64,000 bases of DNA, from assembly GCF_905475345.1 (NCBI RefSeq), contig NC_066587.1:13662058-13726057 (forward strand). The letters run 5' to 3'. The DNA comes from Vespula vulgaris. Lineage: Eukaryota > Arthropoda > Insecta > Hymenoptera > Vespidae. A program made the translations under genes and the position numbers. Below the pieces are notes generated by a model that ran no database searches, had not been told where the DNA came from, and worked only from the letters and a program-made list of their open reading frames with translations. Positions 51,325-63,236 of this stretch are shown here, piece after piece (the stretch's first letter is position 1; the number at the start of each line of letters is the position of its first letter).

Positions 51325-53841
51325 TTTTCCTTTTCCTTTTCTTTTTCTTTTTATTCAAGGAAGAAGACTACGTCGTCTTTTATCCTTTTATGCTCTTGTT
51401 TTTCCAATTCGTGAGGACGCGTTCCATATTCGGTAGATTCTCTTCCCCTTTCTTCTCGCTCGTTGGTCCATCTCGTTCGACTTTATTCGGCGTCTTTTCT
51501 TCTTTGCTTCTCTCCTTCCACCCCGTCGTATATTTCGTAACTCGTAGTCATCCCGTCGCTATTTTTTTGCTCTCTTTCTCTCGGAAACAGCTTTCGTACA
51601 GAACGGAAAACGCAAACGTGGCGATGGGCTTTTCCACAGCCGAATCTCTTTTCCACAACCTCGCATCCGTAATCAGATTTCCGATAATGAATTGATCCGT
51701 CGTTGCTGGTCAGCCAAGGATTTCGTTCAAAGCCCGGCGCTAGAAAGAATTACGGCTAACCGTTACGAAATCGGATAACGTCGAATTATCTTTTGCTTTT
51801 ATTGCTCGCTACCCGTTACGTTGTTCTGCCGAACGAAATAAAGAGATTAAGTTCCTGATTGAACGACCATTTTGATTCGGTTCGCGTGCACGCTCGCTGC
51901 CAAACAAGAAACGACGATTTTCTTTTCACCGTTTTCAGGTGAAGATTTATTTATTTATTTATTTATTTATTTATTTGTTTGTTTATTTGTTTACTTGATC
52001 TTATTGAAAAAAGGAACAATTTCTTCTCGTTCATTTTCTCGAAATTGAAAAAAATGAAAATAAAATCATCTTATTCATATGCTTCTCGTTGTAACTTCTC
52101 CACGTGGAAATAAAATGTTCTTGGAACTTTTTAGGACGATCGCGTTCCATCTTCGAAAAAGATTTCATCTTTCGTAGCTGGAGTCGGTGGATGAATCAAT
52201 CGGAAAAGGACTAGCGTTTTTGCTAAGTACACTCGAAGGATCGTGTATGTAGGAAGAGAGTCGCTTGAAATCATGAGAATATAAGTTCATTGTTGGATAG
52301 AAACTCTCTCGACGAACGTGTAAGGGGATTGCACCTTGTCCCCACTCTTAGTCGCGAACTCGGCATAACGTATGTCTATTGTTGTTGCGCTCTCTTCCTC
52401 ATAACATCGTGCGCGCATCAACGAGGATATGCATCGTTCTTTTTATTACATTCCGTTCTCCCTCTATATCTATCCTCTTCCGTAATATCTACCTTACGAA
52501 GTTGTATTACATACGTAGACGTAATAGCTTAGTAAAAAGAGAAGTAACTAAAGAATAAGATAGAGAGATTCGATATTAATCGATTCGTTTAACGAGCAAA
52601 CGAGAATCATCGAGACACGATTCTTATCGTACTCAGAATTATTTCTATCTATCTATCTATCGTGCGATACTTTGGCGCCGTTAGACGTCGTATACAGGGA
52701 TAGACTTTACCACCGAGTTAGAAAGATTCAGTGATATAGAGATATGTAATCTTGGAATTACATCGGATCCGACCAATACCGGTCTTCCCCCTATTGTCAC
52801 GAGTATCGTGACTTTCGAAATAAAGATAAATAAATTTATATAAATACTTACTTTTAATAAGTATCAATCGGAATTATAATTAACTGATAATAAAAGACGC
52901 CGAAGCTTTTACATTTCTTTTACGTTTTTCTAATAACTTTTTAAAAATCGATTAATCTTACTCGAAGTCAAGCTGTGTTGATTCTGTAATATTAAATCAA
53001 AATGGAATAATAGAAAGTTCACGTGGCACGTCTCTACGTCTTATCTCGTAGTAGTTGTATCCGTTCCGTACCGATTGGAACGAAGTTTGTTGAAGATTAC
53101 GCTTGGCCCGAGGGTAGCCGTATTACATAGAAGCTTCTAAGACGATTCGCGATATATTGGGATTTCTCGGAGGTATTATATCGATGAACACGACTCAACC
53201 TTCTCAGTCTTGGAAACCGACAAAATTTAACCCCTTCTCTATCTTTCGGAGTATATCACCGACACTAGCGGATCCTTTGCCACCACTACCACCATCGCCA
53301 TTACCTCTAGCAACGTCGACATTGCAGCCACTATCATCCCCACAGATGGCTAAAGGCGAATATCGAGCTATGCCCTCGAGAAGCGAGTAAATCACAGCCG
53401 TACGCAAACATGCCGAACATACTTCCAAAGTTAAGCTTCATTCATAGCTTCTTCGGGGGATGATTTCGCTCGCACGCGTTCCTGCTGAGAATAGCAAAAC
53501 AGAAAGGATCACGAGCATCTCAATCTCAAACAAATTATACAATAGTTTTTCTATAAATTGACACTACAATCGTTTTCCTCTTACATTTTTTTAATCTTTC
53601 AAGGATGTGCCTTGTTTATTCTTACATATCGAAAAAACCAATCAACTCTGTATTTTCTCTGGCTACGATGTGATAAGAGTAAAAAAGGTAGAAGTAATAA
53701 GGACAACGACGAACTATAGCAAATTACTTTTTTCTGCTGTTTTTTATTATTATCTGGAAAGGAAGACCACCATGAAAGCGATTACTTGCTTCGACTTATA
53801 CAAAAAAAGACGAAAAAAGATTGAGAGATAACGGGAGAGAA

Positions 53842-53878
<37 letters not shown>

Positions 53879-54245
53879 TACTTCATCACTGATTGCATAC
53901 CTTAACCGTAAGCTTACGCAAAATTCAAGAGAATCTCTCATCGTAAGCTGTAAGCTTTCAGAAATGCGATGACAAAGCCGAATTCGTGGGCTTGGATACG
54001 CAAAACTATTTCCACGAGAGTAGCTTAAATCTCTGTGAGAGGGTTCTTGGAATGCTTGACTGGATAAGTTTATCGTAGTGCGTTGTAGTAATGGAGGTAA
54101 TATACCATTTTTCTTTGGGAATATCTCGGTAAGACGAGCGGCTAAAGCCATTGCGTCCGAGCACGCAAACTCTTTCCATCCCTCATCCTCCCCCGCTGCG
54201 ATACTTTAACTTCTTGCATTCTCTCCCGTTGAGTTACTCTTTCTT

Positions 54246-54289
<44 letters not shown>

Positions 54290-54449
54290 TCTTTCTTTCT
54301 CTCTCTCTCTCTCTCTCTCACTCTCGCGGAAGTATACCGTGGAAAAGGAGTCGGTTCAAGCGGTGGAAAGACGAGTGGAGAGTCTCGAGCGACCCCGAGA
54401 GAAACGAATTCCTCGAGCGTCCACATAGTCGAGAGAAAAGAGAAAGAAG

Positions 54450-54506
<57 letters not shown>

Positions 54507-55997
54507 AGAGAAGAGGACAAGACAGACACAGAGGCCGCAAAGCTCGAATCTAGATTTCATCATCCGAAGAATTCTCCTCGTAATTCTTCTTTCCTTGGTC
54601 CATGATTTCGCCGTTGAGGTTTCTCAAAAGCATCGTCGATCATCTTGCGAATTCTCAGAAACTCCTGTTTTCGTGTAAATATCTACGTGCCGATATATGC
54701 TCCAAGTTCGTTCATACGACGATTTTTACGCATCGATCGAATATCTTCAGAAAATATTTGCGATTAGTTTGCTTGGTTCGATGTCGCGAAGGGGGACGTT
54801 AATACCTTTTTTGTTTTTTTTCTTTTCTTATTTTTTGTTTGTTTCTTCATTTATTTTTTATTCCAAATTCGTAACTTTGGAAACGATACTCTAAGATATA
54901 TTTTGAATGCGGTAGACGTATTACAAAGAGCTAATTATTTACAGAGGAGTTTCTCCGTTAAAGGGTTTATGAGCCGAAACGGGCGGAAGCATAGCATGGA
55001 TATCGCAACGCAAAGGAAAGCGACACGTTCCGGAATTCTTCGAACGGTAGCAGAAAAAAAACGAAGAAAAGGATTTCTCGGTGGATCTATTGTAAAAGAT
55101 TTCAATGGAGGAGGAGGAACGAACGGGCTACCGGCAACGTGGACTCGATTATATGACGTTAAGGAAGTATCATTCGACCGAATCGATCGGCGACCTCTCT
55201 ATGATCCAAAAAGGATCCTTTTCACTCTCCTTACGTACTACTTATATGCAGTTGATACAGAATCTCACTGGCTATACGTTTTGTTATCAAGTTTCACAGA
55301 TACCTGCCTTACCGTATGAAAGAAGTTGGAGAACGTTTCCAAAGTATTTTCCTACTTCTCATTCTTTCGATTTCTTTTCTTCTCTATTTCACTGAACACG
55401 CTGACTGATCGCTCTTTCGAACCACGACGAAATTCCAACGATGAAGCTTCATTTTGATAAAAATAAAAAGGAAAAAAAAAGAAGAAAGAGTAAACGAAAC
55501 CGAGATAGCTTTTGAAGAGATAGGAATATTAATCAGCTACCTTTGTGATACCGCGATTTCCATTCGAAATTAAATGCGAACGAGTATTCGGCACAACGTG
55601 ACTGGTTCGTCGACGCGTCGACGCTAACATTTCCATCCGTGAGATTAAAAAATCGTATTGTACGCCTCGGGCGAATTTCGTTGCAAGCGACTGAATGTAC
55701 CTCTAACTCACATTTGTTTACTTATCTACATATAGCTAGGGGAGAATAAAAAATGTGATAGACATCAACGAATACTACGAATTTTTTTTTCTCGATGATT
55801 AATGCACGAGTAAAATCAGAAATGAAAATTATTAATAAATTCCCGAGGTCGATTTTTAACAAATGGATATAAGACGAAATCGAGAGAAAAAAGGAAAAGA
55901 ATAAAAGTCGATGACGATACTCGAATGAATCAAGTAAAACGTTGCCTCTATCGAATGCCAGGTGGAAGCTTTGTAAAAAGAATATTCAATGTCTTTA

Positions 55998-56032
<35 letters not shown>

Positions 56033-59000
56033 CCTTTCTCTCCCCTCTCATTTCTTTCATTCCCTCCTTTTTCATGAAAACAATAAAAGCTTCTAGGGAT
56101 CGGAGCTGTAGTAGAGTTTTTCATTTAGTTGAGTTTCGAAGGAAGAAAGGGATCTCATTTCAGAGTACGGGCTCTTTACGCCTTTGGCTTTTCCGGGTTC
56201 GCGGCCGTAGGGGATTTTGCTAAGGATATGCATAATAGTCGAAAGGTATTTTAGAACACTCCATCCACTTTGAATTTTCCTTCTGCAAATATATAAGCGA
56301 TTAAGCCATGATTAAGGCTCCACGGGATATCTTGTAAGTTCGAATACAAAAAACAAAAGAATTTTTTCGCCGCTCGATAGTATTGTAATTACAGCGCAGT
56401 CAACGAGAGACTATATCGAATACCAACAAACCTTTCCTACTTCATTTTCAATCTACCTCTATTACCGATCGTCTTCCGCTTCAAGACAAGTGAAACGAAC
56501 CCTTAGTCGAGTGTGTTTTCCTTGAGATATTTATCGCTCTCACAGCGAATTCCAAGCAATGGATATGCCTGCGGTGTTTATACGGGGTGGAAGTACTATT
56601 CAAATATTCCTCTAGACTACTGGAGAATCCGTCGCGCAGACAAGATGTAAACCTGGAGATGAAACATGATTTACCGTTTCCCGAGGATTATTGTACAGAA
56701 AACAGAACGCTTCCTTCCATTAACTCCTTCTCTCTGCATTCGTCTTCTCTTAGACCTGTGTGGCACAGAACCTCTAAGAGGTATTGTCCTCGTTTAAGTA
56801 TTTAACGAATATAACGTTATTTTAAACATAAATACCTACAAAGGAAATAATTCAATTTCGTGTACAATGGAATACTATTAAAACCATAATTAGGACACAG
56901 TATTATTTTTCAGTCGATTTTTTATTCGTAATAATATCGTTTAATAATATCGTTAAAGTTGATTAAACGAGAAAGTCATAGAGAAGAGTATCAATGGGAT
57001 GAAAGATCGTAAGAAAATGAAGTTGAAAGAACGATATATGTATTACATTGAGTTATAAATAAATGTTGTTTCATTCGAATAAACCTCTTGCTTATAATGA
57101 CGCTTATTTATGAATCAACCGAATGCATACTTACAATCGAAAAGCTTTTTGCAATTAGAAAGCCTCCGCTCTCGTGCGCAACAACGTCGTCTCGCGAGAA
57201 GATAAAGGAACGCTCGCGATCTCTATTTAACGTCTACATTTATATCTGTAAGAGATGGTAGAAGTAGGGTGCGAGTATGGCGGAGGGGAGACAGGTGGAA
57301 CCATTTCGTATCTAACATCTCGCGGCCTATTATTCTCGCGATAATTTAAGGGCGAGTAGTTGTAACGCACGCGTGAGCGCACGAGCGAGCGCACGTAGAA
57401 TGTACCCAGGTAGTTTATGCGCTGGCATTGTCTGGCCCCTGGTGTTATTTATGGCAAGGTTTCGCCTTCCAAAAACGGAAGGTGTGCTTCGCTAAGCCAC
57501 GATGCGAATAACAATCGCACGATCCTCGACTATGCTCGCGCTTCTGCAAGCGGCCAAGCAAACGCGGTAATTAAGGATTAGCGCGGTGATTAGCGAAGGC
57601 GAAGGTATTTAAATCTCGATGGTACGATCTGCGAAGCGAGCTATCCGGCAGCCGGCCTACGTCCTCGCTTCGAAACGACCGATTATACTTACGCGTAGAG
57701 GCGATGTTGAAACTCACCGACGTCGGACGTCCCAATTAACGAGAAGTATCTTCTAATTAGGCACTCACCATTATTCTAATTTTCTTCGGCCTCGAACTTC
57801 GTCAACCTCCGCCTCTACCGCCTACCCTTCACCGTGGAAACGACTATCAGCATCGATTCTATCGATTTCGTTCTTTCGCCTTCGCCGCAAGCTTTAAAAA
57901 AAGAAAAAAAAAAGGAAAAGAATAGAAAGAAACGAATCGGATAGTAACGTGAATGTACGCATGTCATTGGCTTGAATTATATTTCCTATAAAAATTAATT
58001 AAACAAAAAGATTTATCGGTGAATCGAGTCCGACATCGACCCAAAGTCAGGCTATCGATGCTAATAAATCCACCGCGTTATCGCTGGAAATACGGTAATA
58101 GTATTAAGTTGATGGGCGAAGATCGAAAGCTTCTCTCATACCTGTCGATATTCGAGCATGCTGACGGCTCCGCCCGTAGATTTACGGCATTCCGTTTGCT
58201 GGATTATTCAATAAATTATTCGACGACATTAATTATCCGGCTGTCGTTTGATCGCCATCGAAAACCGTCGAGTCGTTAATGCCCTGAATAACCGAACGTT
58301 CGAAAATATAGGTATCTCAGAATGAGTGAGTGAGAGACAAAAAAAGGAAAATGTGGCTTCATTAACGATTAAATCCACGCGTTATCCTGTCCCCGTAGAT
58401 CCAGCTCTCGTATATCGATCCTGCGAGATCGACGATCCATGAACAGGAGGAGCCCATACGTTGAAGAGATTTTTCCACGCTCTGTTCGTGAGGAGAACGC
58501 CGAGAGACGCGAATTTTCACATCGTAGCAGTCGATAAGAGAGTGTTTGGTATTCGACGGCGTTCTCATATCTTTCTTGCACGCGTTCTATCTCATTGGCG
58601 TGGCTACCAATGAAAACTTGTACGATCTGACAATCAAACCCTCCCCAATTATCCCTTTCCTTTGCAAAAGAATAAGAAAGTAAAATTTCGTATTTCTTGG
58701 GATCTCGCTTGAAACAGATTTGTTATATTTTTTCTTTCTTGTTCTTCTTTTTTATTTCTTTTTAATACAAAATCTTGCCGAAACTAATCAAAGCTCTAGA
58801 TTCGATGAAAAATACGTGAAATGCGTTGACGCTTATGTCGCTGCAAGTACCATCTCTTTTACTTTGCTCCACGCGACTTGCATTACTCTCGTGAGAAAAA
58901 GTAATCCTTAGAACGCCTACGCGCAGATGCTGACATTGTCAGGATTATGCGTGAAGTTGTTTAAACACCTGTCCGTCCATTTAACTTATCGTCGGCTAAA

Positions 59001-62000
59001 TACGTCAGGGCAAGTTGGTTTCTCTCGCACGAGTCAGACTTTAGTCGACATTAACTTTTACGTTACGGTTCTTCTCGCTGAGAGAACTTTGTCTTCGAGT
59101 TTTCTCACAACAAAGGCACGCATTGTGCGATACGTACATTTTTTTATTGGGATCCCGTCGGTTTTCATTTTCAGGTGTTCGTGGATTGACAAATGTGTCG
59201 ATCGATGTACCGTTAGCAGTCGCAGCTGGCACGACGGTCAACATGAGCTGCAGGTACGATTTGGAAACGGACATCCTTTACGCGGTGAAATGGTACAAGG
59301 GACAGGAATTTTTTCGATACGTTCCGAAAGAGGATCCACCGATCGAAGTTTTTGGAGATCTCGGTGCTAAAGTTGTGGTAAGAATTTTGTAACATCGAAA
59401 CGTTCTTGAGAGCGAGAGAGATTAGATTATATCGATCGTATGCTTGTGGTTAGGTGTATCTCTAATAATCAATATTTAGCTAGTAACAGAACTAGATTCG
59501 ACGGTAATTAGTGTAATTAGTACGCAAGGCAAACTACGAGACGTATATAAGTACGATAGAAATTATTTTTTCAGACGGACGTTCTTGTTATTAAAACAAA
59601 ATAATAAGCTTGGTCGGAACTCGCGTTGACGAATCACGTCTTATATTATATTTGAACCCGGTGAACAATAATTGCGAGTCGAGGAAAACTCAGATTATAT
59701 TCCAGCGAGTTTCATCAAACATCGAACTTTCTTTTGTCTCGCGTTCTCGTATACAGACTCGCTCAACTCCGGTATACGTTTAATCGATTGTTCCGGTATA
59801 ACGTCACGACGAGGATGACGAGGACAACGATGACGACATACGAGCAACGTATTAACGAGAGTCTTTTCAACAAAACAAAAAGCTAAATAATTATTTCGAA
59901 ACATTCCTCTCTGTGTTCTTTCCACGTTCGATTTTCATTTATAAAGAGATTTAAAATCGATCACATCCAAAATTAAATAATAATAAGACCACAAACTATT
60001 ACGTGTGTCACGCGTGTGTTGAACGAGATCGATCTTTTACACGGAATCGAGGTAAACATACGACCGAATGAAAAAACAACGCCAAATTAAAAACAGTTTA
60101 AAACCTTTGCAGGGAACACGGCCTGCCGTGTGTTGCTATTTACTTACTTTTTCCCTCTCGCTCATGCAATGCTTTTCCAATTAGATTTCACCAGTGGAAA
60201 GAACCTACCAAACGAGCGACCACCCTCGACTCGATAAATCGCGGTACGCATTGGAAGAGCCGTCGTACATACAATCGTATAGATAGTATAGGGAGAGAGA
60301 AACTAAAGAGACAAATATTCCCCATGAATTCGTGCTATTTTGTTAAACGAATATATCACTGTGAGTGTTTCGCTCGATGCTGGCACGAAACTTTATCCTA
60401 CAGTTTTACGAGCGTAAAACGAAAATAACGCGAACGTCGAAAGTTCGTAAAACGTAGTAAGCGTATTCGAACGGAATCAGGTGGAACTCTCGTCGCTATG
60501 GCGTATCAATAGATGTAGCGAAAGCTTTTCAACTTTAAATCGTCTCTATGGAATACATACTTTTGGTTCTACTCGATGGGAAAGAAGCAAAAGGAAGGAC
60601 ATAAGCATGCGAGAGGAAGAGAGAGAGAGAGAGAAAGAGAAGGGATGAACGAGGATCGGTCCTCTCAAATGGCTTACGATTGGTGTATGTGCCAAGACCA
60701 AGCCGCGAGAACGGGAGGAAAATTGATTGTGTGATTTATATCGCGCTCTGCCACCGGCAACATATAATTAATCGTTGTTGCGAGCTATTGTTTGTCGCGG
60801 ACGAGCGAACGCCGCGAGGATGTCAAAGCGGACGAGTAAGTGCGATCGATTTGCAATAAATGGCACTTGCCGGCTGTGCTCGCTCGGTCAATCCCGTGGT
60901 CTCTCCTGTTAAATTAACTGAAAATTTCAACCGACGTTACTTTCTCTTTTTACTCTCTTTCTCTCTCTCTCGTTCTTCCTCTCTCTCTCTCTCTCTTTCT
61001 CTCATTTGCGTTATTATTTGGTTCGTTATTTCCTCTCTTTGATAAAAAATTGTCCTCGAGTACCAGTAGATACATGTGTTTTCAATTTTGTACTGATCGA
61101 TGTTTCAGACGAATCGGAGCAACGCCAACTACGTGATTCTGAAGGACGTCCAGCCGAGTAATTCCGGAAAATATCGTTGCGAAGTTTCCGAGGACTTTCC
61201 GTCCTTTAATACCCTAATGGTTTTTGATTACATGCACGTGGCCAGTGAGTATCGCCAGAAACGTATCTTGCATCTGATGAGAGGTAACCGCGAACCGTAT
61301 ACCAAATTTCTAGAGTGTCCAATACATAGGAAGGAAAAAAGGAAAGAGGAAATACGAATGAAAACGAGCAACCACCGAGTGCATTTGACGTTTCGTTCGT
61401 TTGTAACGATACTCACCTGTCGTTCTTCGATTTTTTATTTTCAACACTGAATTATTCAATCGAATTCAACTCCTTTGATGATCACTCTTTAATCGAATAA
61501 TAGAAAAACTCGAAACTTTTTCGTTGGAAACTTCGGAGATTGGAGGCTCGAAAACAGTTCTTTTTCTTTCTCACTTATTTTCTCTTTCTTCAACGCATTC
61601 ATCTTTCCTTCAACGAACGACAACGTAAAAATTCAATTAAAACTCTTTCGCGAGCCGTTAACATTCTCCTACGTGGTGGTCTATGAGAATAATCGAAAGG
61701 AAGACTTGCTAGCCGTTATTTTGATTTTTCTCTCCTTCTTTTCTTCTTCGTACAGACCCGTCTTTCGACGGTTTCACGAGCGGCTTTCATTACCGCCATT
61801 AATTATACTACATGGCGAGCGGCATTGTCACCGTAATCGCGATCAATTAAAACGCAGTTAGGCGAGAAAAGGTTGACAAACAGGAGGAGAAAGAGATGGA
61901 GTTTAGCAAAGGAGAGAAGGACAGAGAAGGAAGGGAAGAATCGGTAAGCTCGTTCCCATAGCTCTTCCCTTGTATTCTCGGCGAGCGTCGACCTAACGAC

Positions 62001-63236
62001 GGGCAAGTACAAGTAGCGATCCTTCTTTGAAGGGCCGAGGTGATTGCCTCTTCTTTCCGATCACGGATCGCTCGTAAAAGCTCGATCCTGAAGATCGAGC
62101 TATCCTCGAGGATCCCTTCCCCTTTACACTTTTCTTCAATTTTTTTTATTCCTCAGTATGAAAGCTTTTATATCTCCTTTGGCGTGTTCTCACGAAGCAA
62201 TGTTGAGATCTGCGACACGTTGAAAATGGTAATATCCTTCGTGGCCGTGTCCTTGAAAGTTGGAAGGATCGCGAGGAAGGACCGGTCGGTCGAGGCGGAA
62301 GTCGTGCACGAGAAGCGAAACAATTCTCGGACAGTTTACTGGATCGCCGTGCGCTCGATGCATTTCGCTTTGAGAGAATAAGAAGGAAAGAGAAAGAGCG
62401 AGAGAGAGAAAGGTAAAGATAAAAGAGAAAGAAAGAAGGGAAGAGAATTTACTGCCTTCCACGGTGCTTACTATAACGATTCTTTTGCCTGTTCGCATAT
62501 AATTTATTAGTCACGTGTGCGTTGCTCCGACCAAGAAGAAGAGCTTGTAACGTCAAACGATATATCGCGGAATCGATTTTCATTTTCAATCTTCGCTGCC
62601 CTGACATTTCGATGAGTTTCATACGATGCGACGATGTAAAGGTAATCCAGGTTCTATCCTTTCCTCTCTCCCTCTCTCTTTCTCTTTCTCTCTTCCTCAA
62701 ATTCCGTCGAACCTCCTTCAACATCGGTGACGAACAAAGTCAAAGAATTGCGTCAAGGAAACCGTGAAAGTTCTCGTTACGTTTCTCCGTTGACCGCGCT
62801 CGAAGTCATTAAGTGCCGTAAAAAGCATCGTTCGAATTTTTCTATAAGGATTGCTTTTCAACGTGGCGAACAATGATCCTGACCCAGCGACTTCGTCGCG
62901 ACACCTTATTAGTACCGACTCGCTTTTTGTCGCTACTGGCAACGAACGAAAGAGAAAGAAAAATAAAGGAGAGAAAAAAACGGAGAAGAATAGAAACGTA
63001 ACAATGGTCAAAGATGTAGAAGGTCGTTACACCCAAGAAAAAGTTTCTTCTTCTATCGGCAATGCTCGATACCCGTTATGATGAACGCTCTTTGAATTTT
63101 AGGTCTCCCAAAAGGTGATCCGGAAGTGAACGTAGAGAAACAAAGATACGCGGTCGGTGACACGGTAAGAGGCAATTGTACCGTGCCTTCAGGAAATCCT
63201 CCAGCCAATATAACGTGGACCGTCAATGGAAATCAG
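35931..63236 (+). CDS. beat: Beaten-path (Beat) family immunoglobulin protein, N-terminal part, 4 exons, runs off the window
   Basis: Beat proteins are secreted or membrane-tethered Ig proteins that bind Sidestep-family receptors and guide axons and synaptic partners. The exons 35931-36012, 59175-59377, 61109-61244 and 63103-63236 join in phases 1, 0 and 1 into 185 residues. Residues 1-28 are a signal peptide (basic start, then a core of L/F/V). The first Ig domain has Cys53 (MSCRYD), the Beat-typical LYAVKWYKGQEFFRYVPKED at 62-81, and Cys119 in DVQPSNSGKYRCEVS. After LPKGDP (142-147) a second Ig domain starts with Cys166 and Trp179. Sequons occur at N34, N50, N165 and N176. The domain end and any GPI or membrane anchor are beyond 64000. 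Family identity is strong; the paralogue is not determined. Confidence 0.88.
38703..38761. repeat. GGA/GAA trinucleotide array
   Basis: GGA units grade into GAA units; polypurine on the + strand. Confidence 0.9.
39039..39132. repeat. Long GA microsatellite
   Basis: The longest pure dinucleotide run seen here, about 57 nt uninterrupted (39039-39095), continuing imperfectly. Confidence 0.95.
40714..40745. repeat. GA microsatellite
   Basis: A pure GA run flanked by GAAA-rich sequence. Confidence 0.92.
41401..41434. repeat. TG microsatellite
   Basis: A pure GT run of about 28 nt after GTGTAT; alternating purine-pyrimidine, so Z-DNA prone. Confidence 0.94.
43031..43062. repeat. TA then TG microsatellite
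   Basis: AT units pass directly into GT units. Confidence 0.93.
43208..43281. repeat. CT microsatellite followed by TA units
   Basis: A CT run of about 46 nt, then TTTC-rich sequence and TA units at 43268-43281. Confidence 0.94.
45938..45999. repeat. GA microsatellite
   Basis: A GA run with one GC and one GT interruption. Confidence 0.93.
46156..46179. repeat. CCTT tetranucleotide array
   Basis: About six TTCC units. Confidence 0.92.
46580..46611. repeat. GA microsatellite
   Basis: A pure GA run in Beat intron 1. Confidence 0.93.
47265..47296. repeat. Two tandem 16-bp units, each with TATAAATA
   Basis: The unit tttcgtcgtataaata occurs twice with one mismatch, placing TATAAATA at 47273-47280 and 47289-47296. 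Confidence 0.85.
47721..47792. repeat. CA/TA/GTAT compound repeat
   Basis: Alternating purine-pyrimidine sequence made of CA, TA and TATG units. Confidence 0.88.
49054..49118. repeat. CT microsatellite
   Basis: A CT run with a GTGTTTTT interruption. Confidence 0.92.
50293..50358. repeat. GA microsatellite with A-rich tail
   Basis: A GA run of about 40 nt passing into GAAAA and poly-A-rich sequence. Confidence 0.93.
51291..51352. repeat. CT and TTTTC tract
   Basis: A CT run followed by TTTTCC/TTTTC units. Confidence 0.9.
51946..51993. repeat. TTTA tetranucleotide array
   Basis: About eight TTTA units followed by TTTG and TTTA variants. Confidence 0.94.
53833..53880. repeat. GA microsatellite
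   Basis: A GA run with GAAA interruptions. Confidence 0.92.
54238..54515. repeat. Inverted pair of CT and GA tracts
   Basis: A CT tract (54238-54325) faces a GA tract (54430-54515) across a 104-nt unique spacer. The two are broadly complementary, so the transcript could form a long hairpin. Confidence 0.88.
55999..56050. repeat. CT microsatellite
   Basis: A pure CT run of about 30 nt, then CCCC/TTTC-rich sequence. Confidence 0.92.
57150..57800. promoter_or_regulatory. Candidate intronic enhancer block in the Beat gene
   Basis: This block is free of microsatellites and richer in GC than its flanks. It has homeodomain-type cores: TTTATGG at 57448-57454, TAATTA at 57568-57573, GGATTA at 57575-57580 and GATTA at 57588-57592. 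It lies about 1.4 kb before Beat exon 2. Function is inferred from composition and motif clustering only. Confidence 0.25.
59175..59377 (+). CDS. beat: Beat exon 2: first half of Ig domain 1
   Basis: The acceptor cattttcag is followed by 203 nt ending GTTGTG|GTAAGA in phase 0. It encodes GVRGLTNVSIDVPLAVAAGT, then the cysteine strand MSCRYDLETD, then LYAVKWYKGQEFFRYVPKED and PPIEVFGDLGAKVV. The VKWYKG...F.RY.P motif is the most diagnostic part of the Beat family. Confidence 0.92.
59378..61108 (+). other. Beat intron 2, 1.7 kb, within Ig domain 1
   Basis: This is a GT-AG phase 0 intron. It has a short GA tract near 60618-60640, a CT tract near 60955-61003, and a repeat-poor CpG-containing block at about 60690-60910. 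Confidence 0.88.
61109..61244 (+). CDS. beat: Beat exon 3: second half of Ig domain 1
   Basis: The exon lies between the acceptor gatgtttcag and the donor GCCA|GTGAGT. It is 136 nt, phase 0 in and phase 1 out. It reads TNRSNANYVILKDVQPSNSG, then KYRCEVSEDFPSFNTL. The SG.Y.CEVS..FPSF pattern closes the Ig fold with the second cysteine and matches Beat proteins. Confidence 0.93.
61245..63102 (+). other. Beat intron 3, 1.9 kb
   Basis: This phase 1 intron lies between Ig domains 1 and 2. It contains a 9-bp hairpin (62079-62101) followed by the palindrome tcctcgagga (62103-62112), GA-rich sequence at 62380-62445 and a CT tract near 62662-62695. Confidence 0.88.
63103..63236 (+). CDS. beat: Beat exon 4: start of Ig domain 2
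   Basis: After the acceptor gaattttag the exon reads SLPKGDPEVNVEKQRYAVGD, then TVRGNCTVPSGNPPANITW, then TVNGNQ. RY.VGD.V..NCT followed by PPANITW is the standard second-domain opening of Beat proteins. The donor is either CAG|GTTGGT (end 63236, phase 0) or TTG|GTAACG (end 63240, phase 1); neither is perfect. Confidence 0.9.

Larger units (their letters stand above)
36013..59174 (+). other. Beat intron 1, 23.2 kb
   Basis: The intron separates the signal peptide from the Ig domains, in phase 1. It contains many GA and CT microsatellites, TG and TA arrays, a TTTA array (51946-51993), a CT/GA inverted pair (54238-54515), small perfect hairpins (40062-40091, 42787-42810) and repeat-poor, motif-rich blocks (46840-46960, 57150-57800). 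No nested coding gene could be recognised. ORFs at 45144-45494, 53157-53390 and 54903-55319 have ordinary composition but no known relatives. Confidence 0.7.

Noticed and set aside
54151..54678. 175-codon ORF and its reverse-strand counterparts
   Set aside because: It is driven by the CT/GA inverted pair; low-complexity on both strands.
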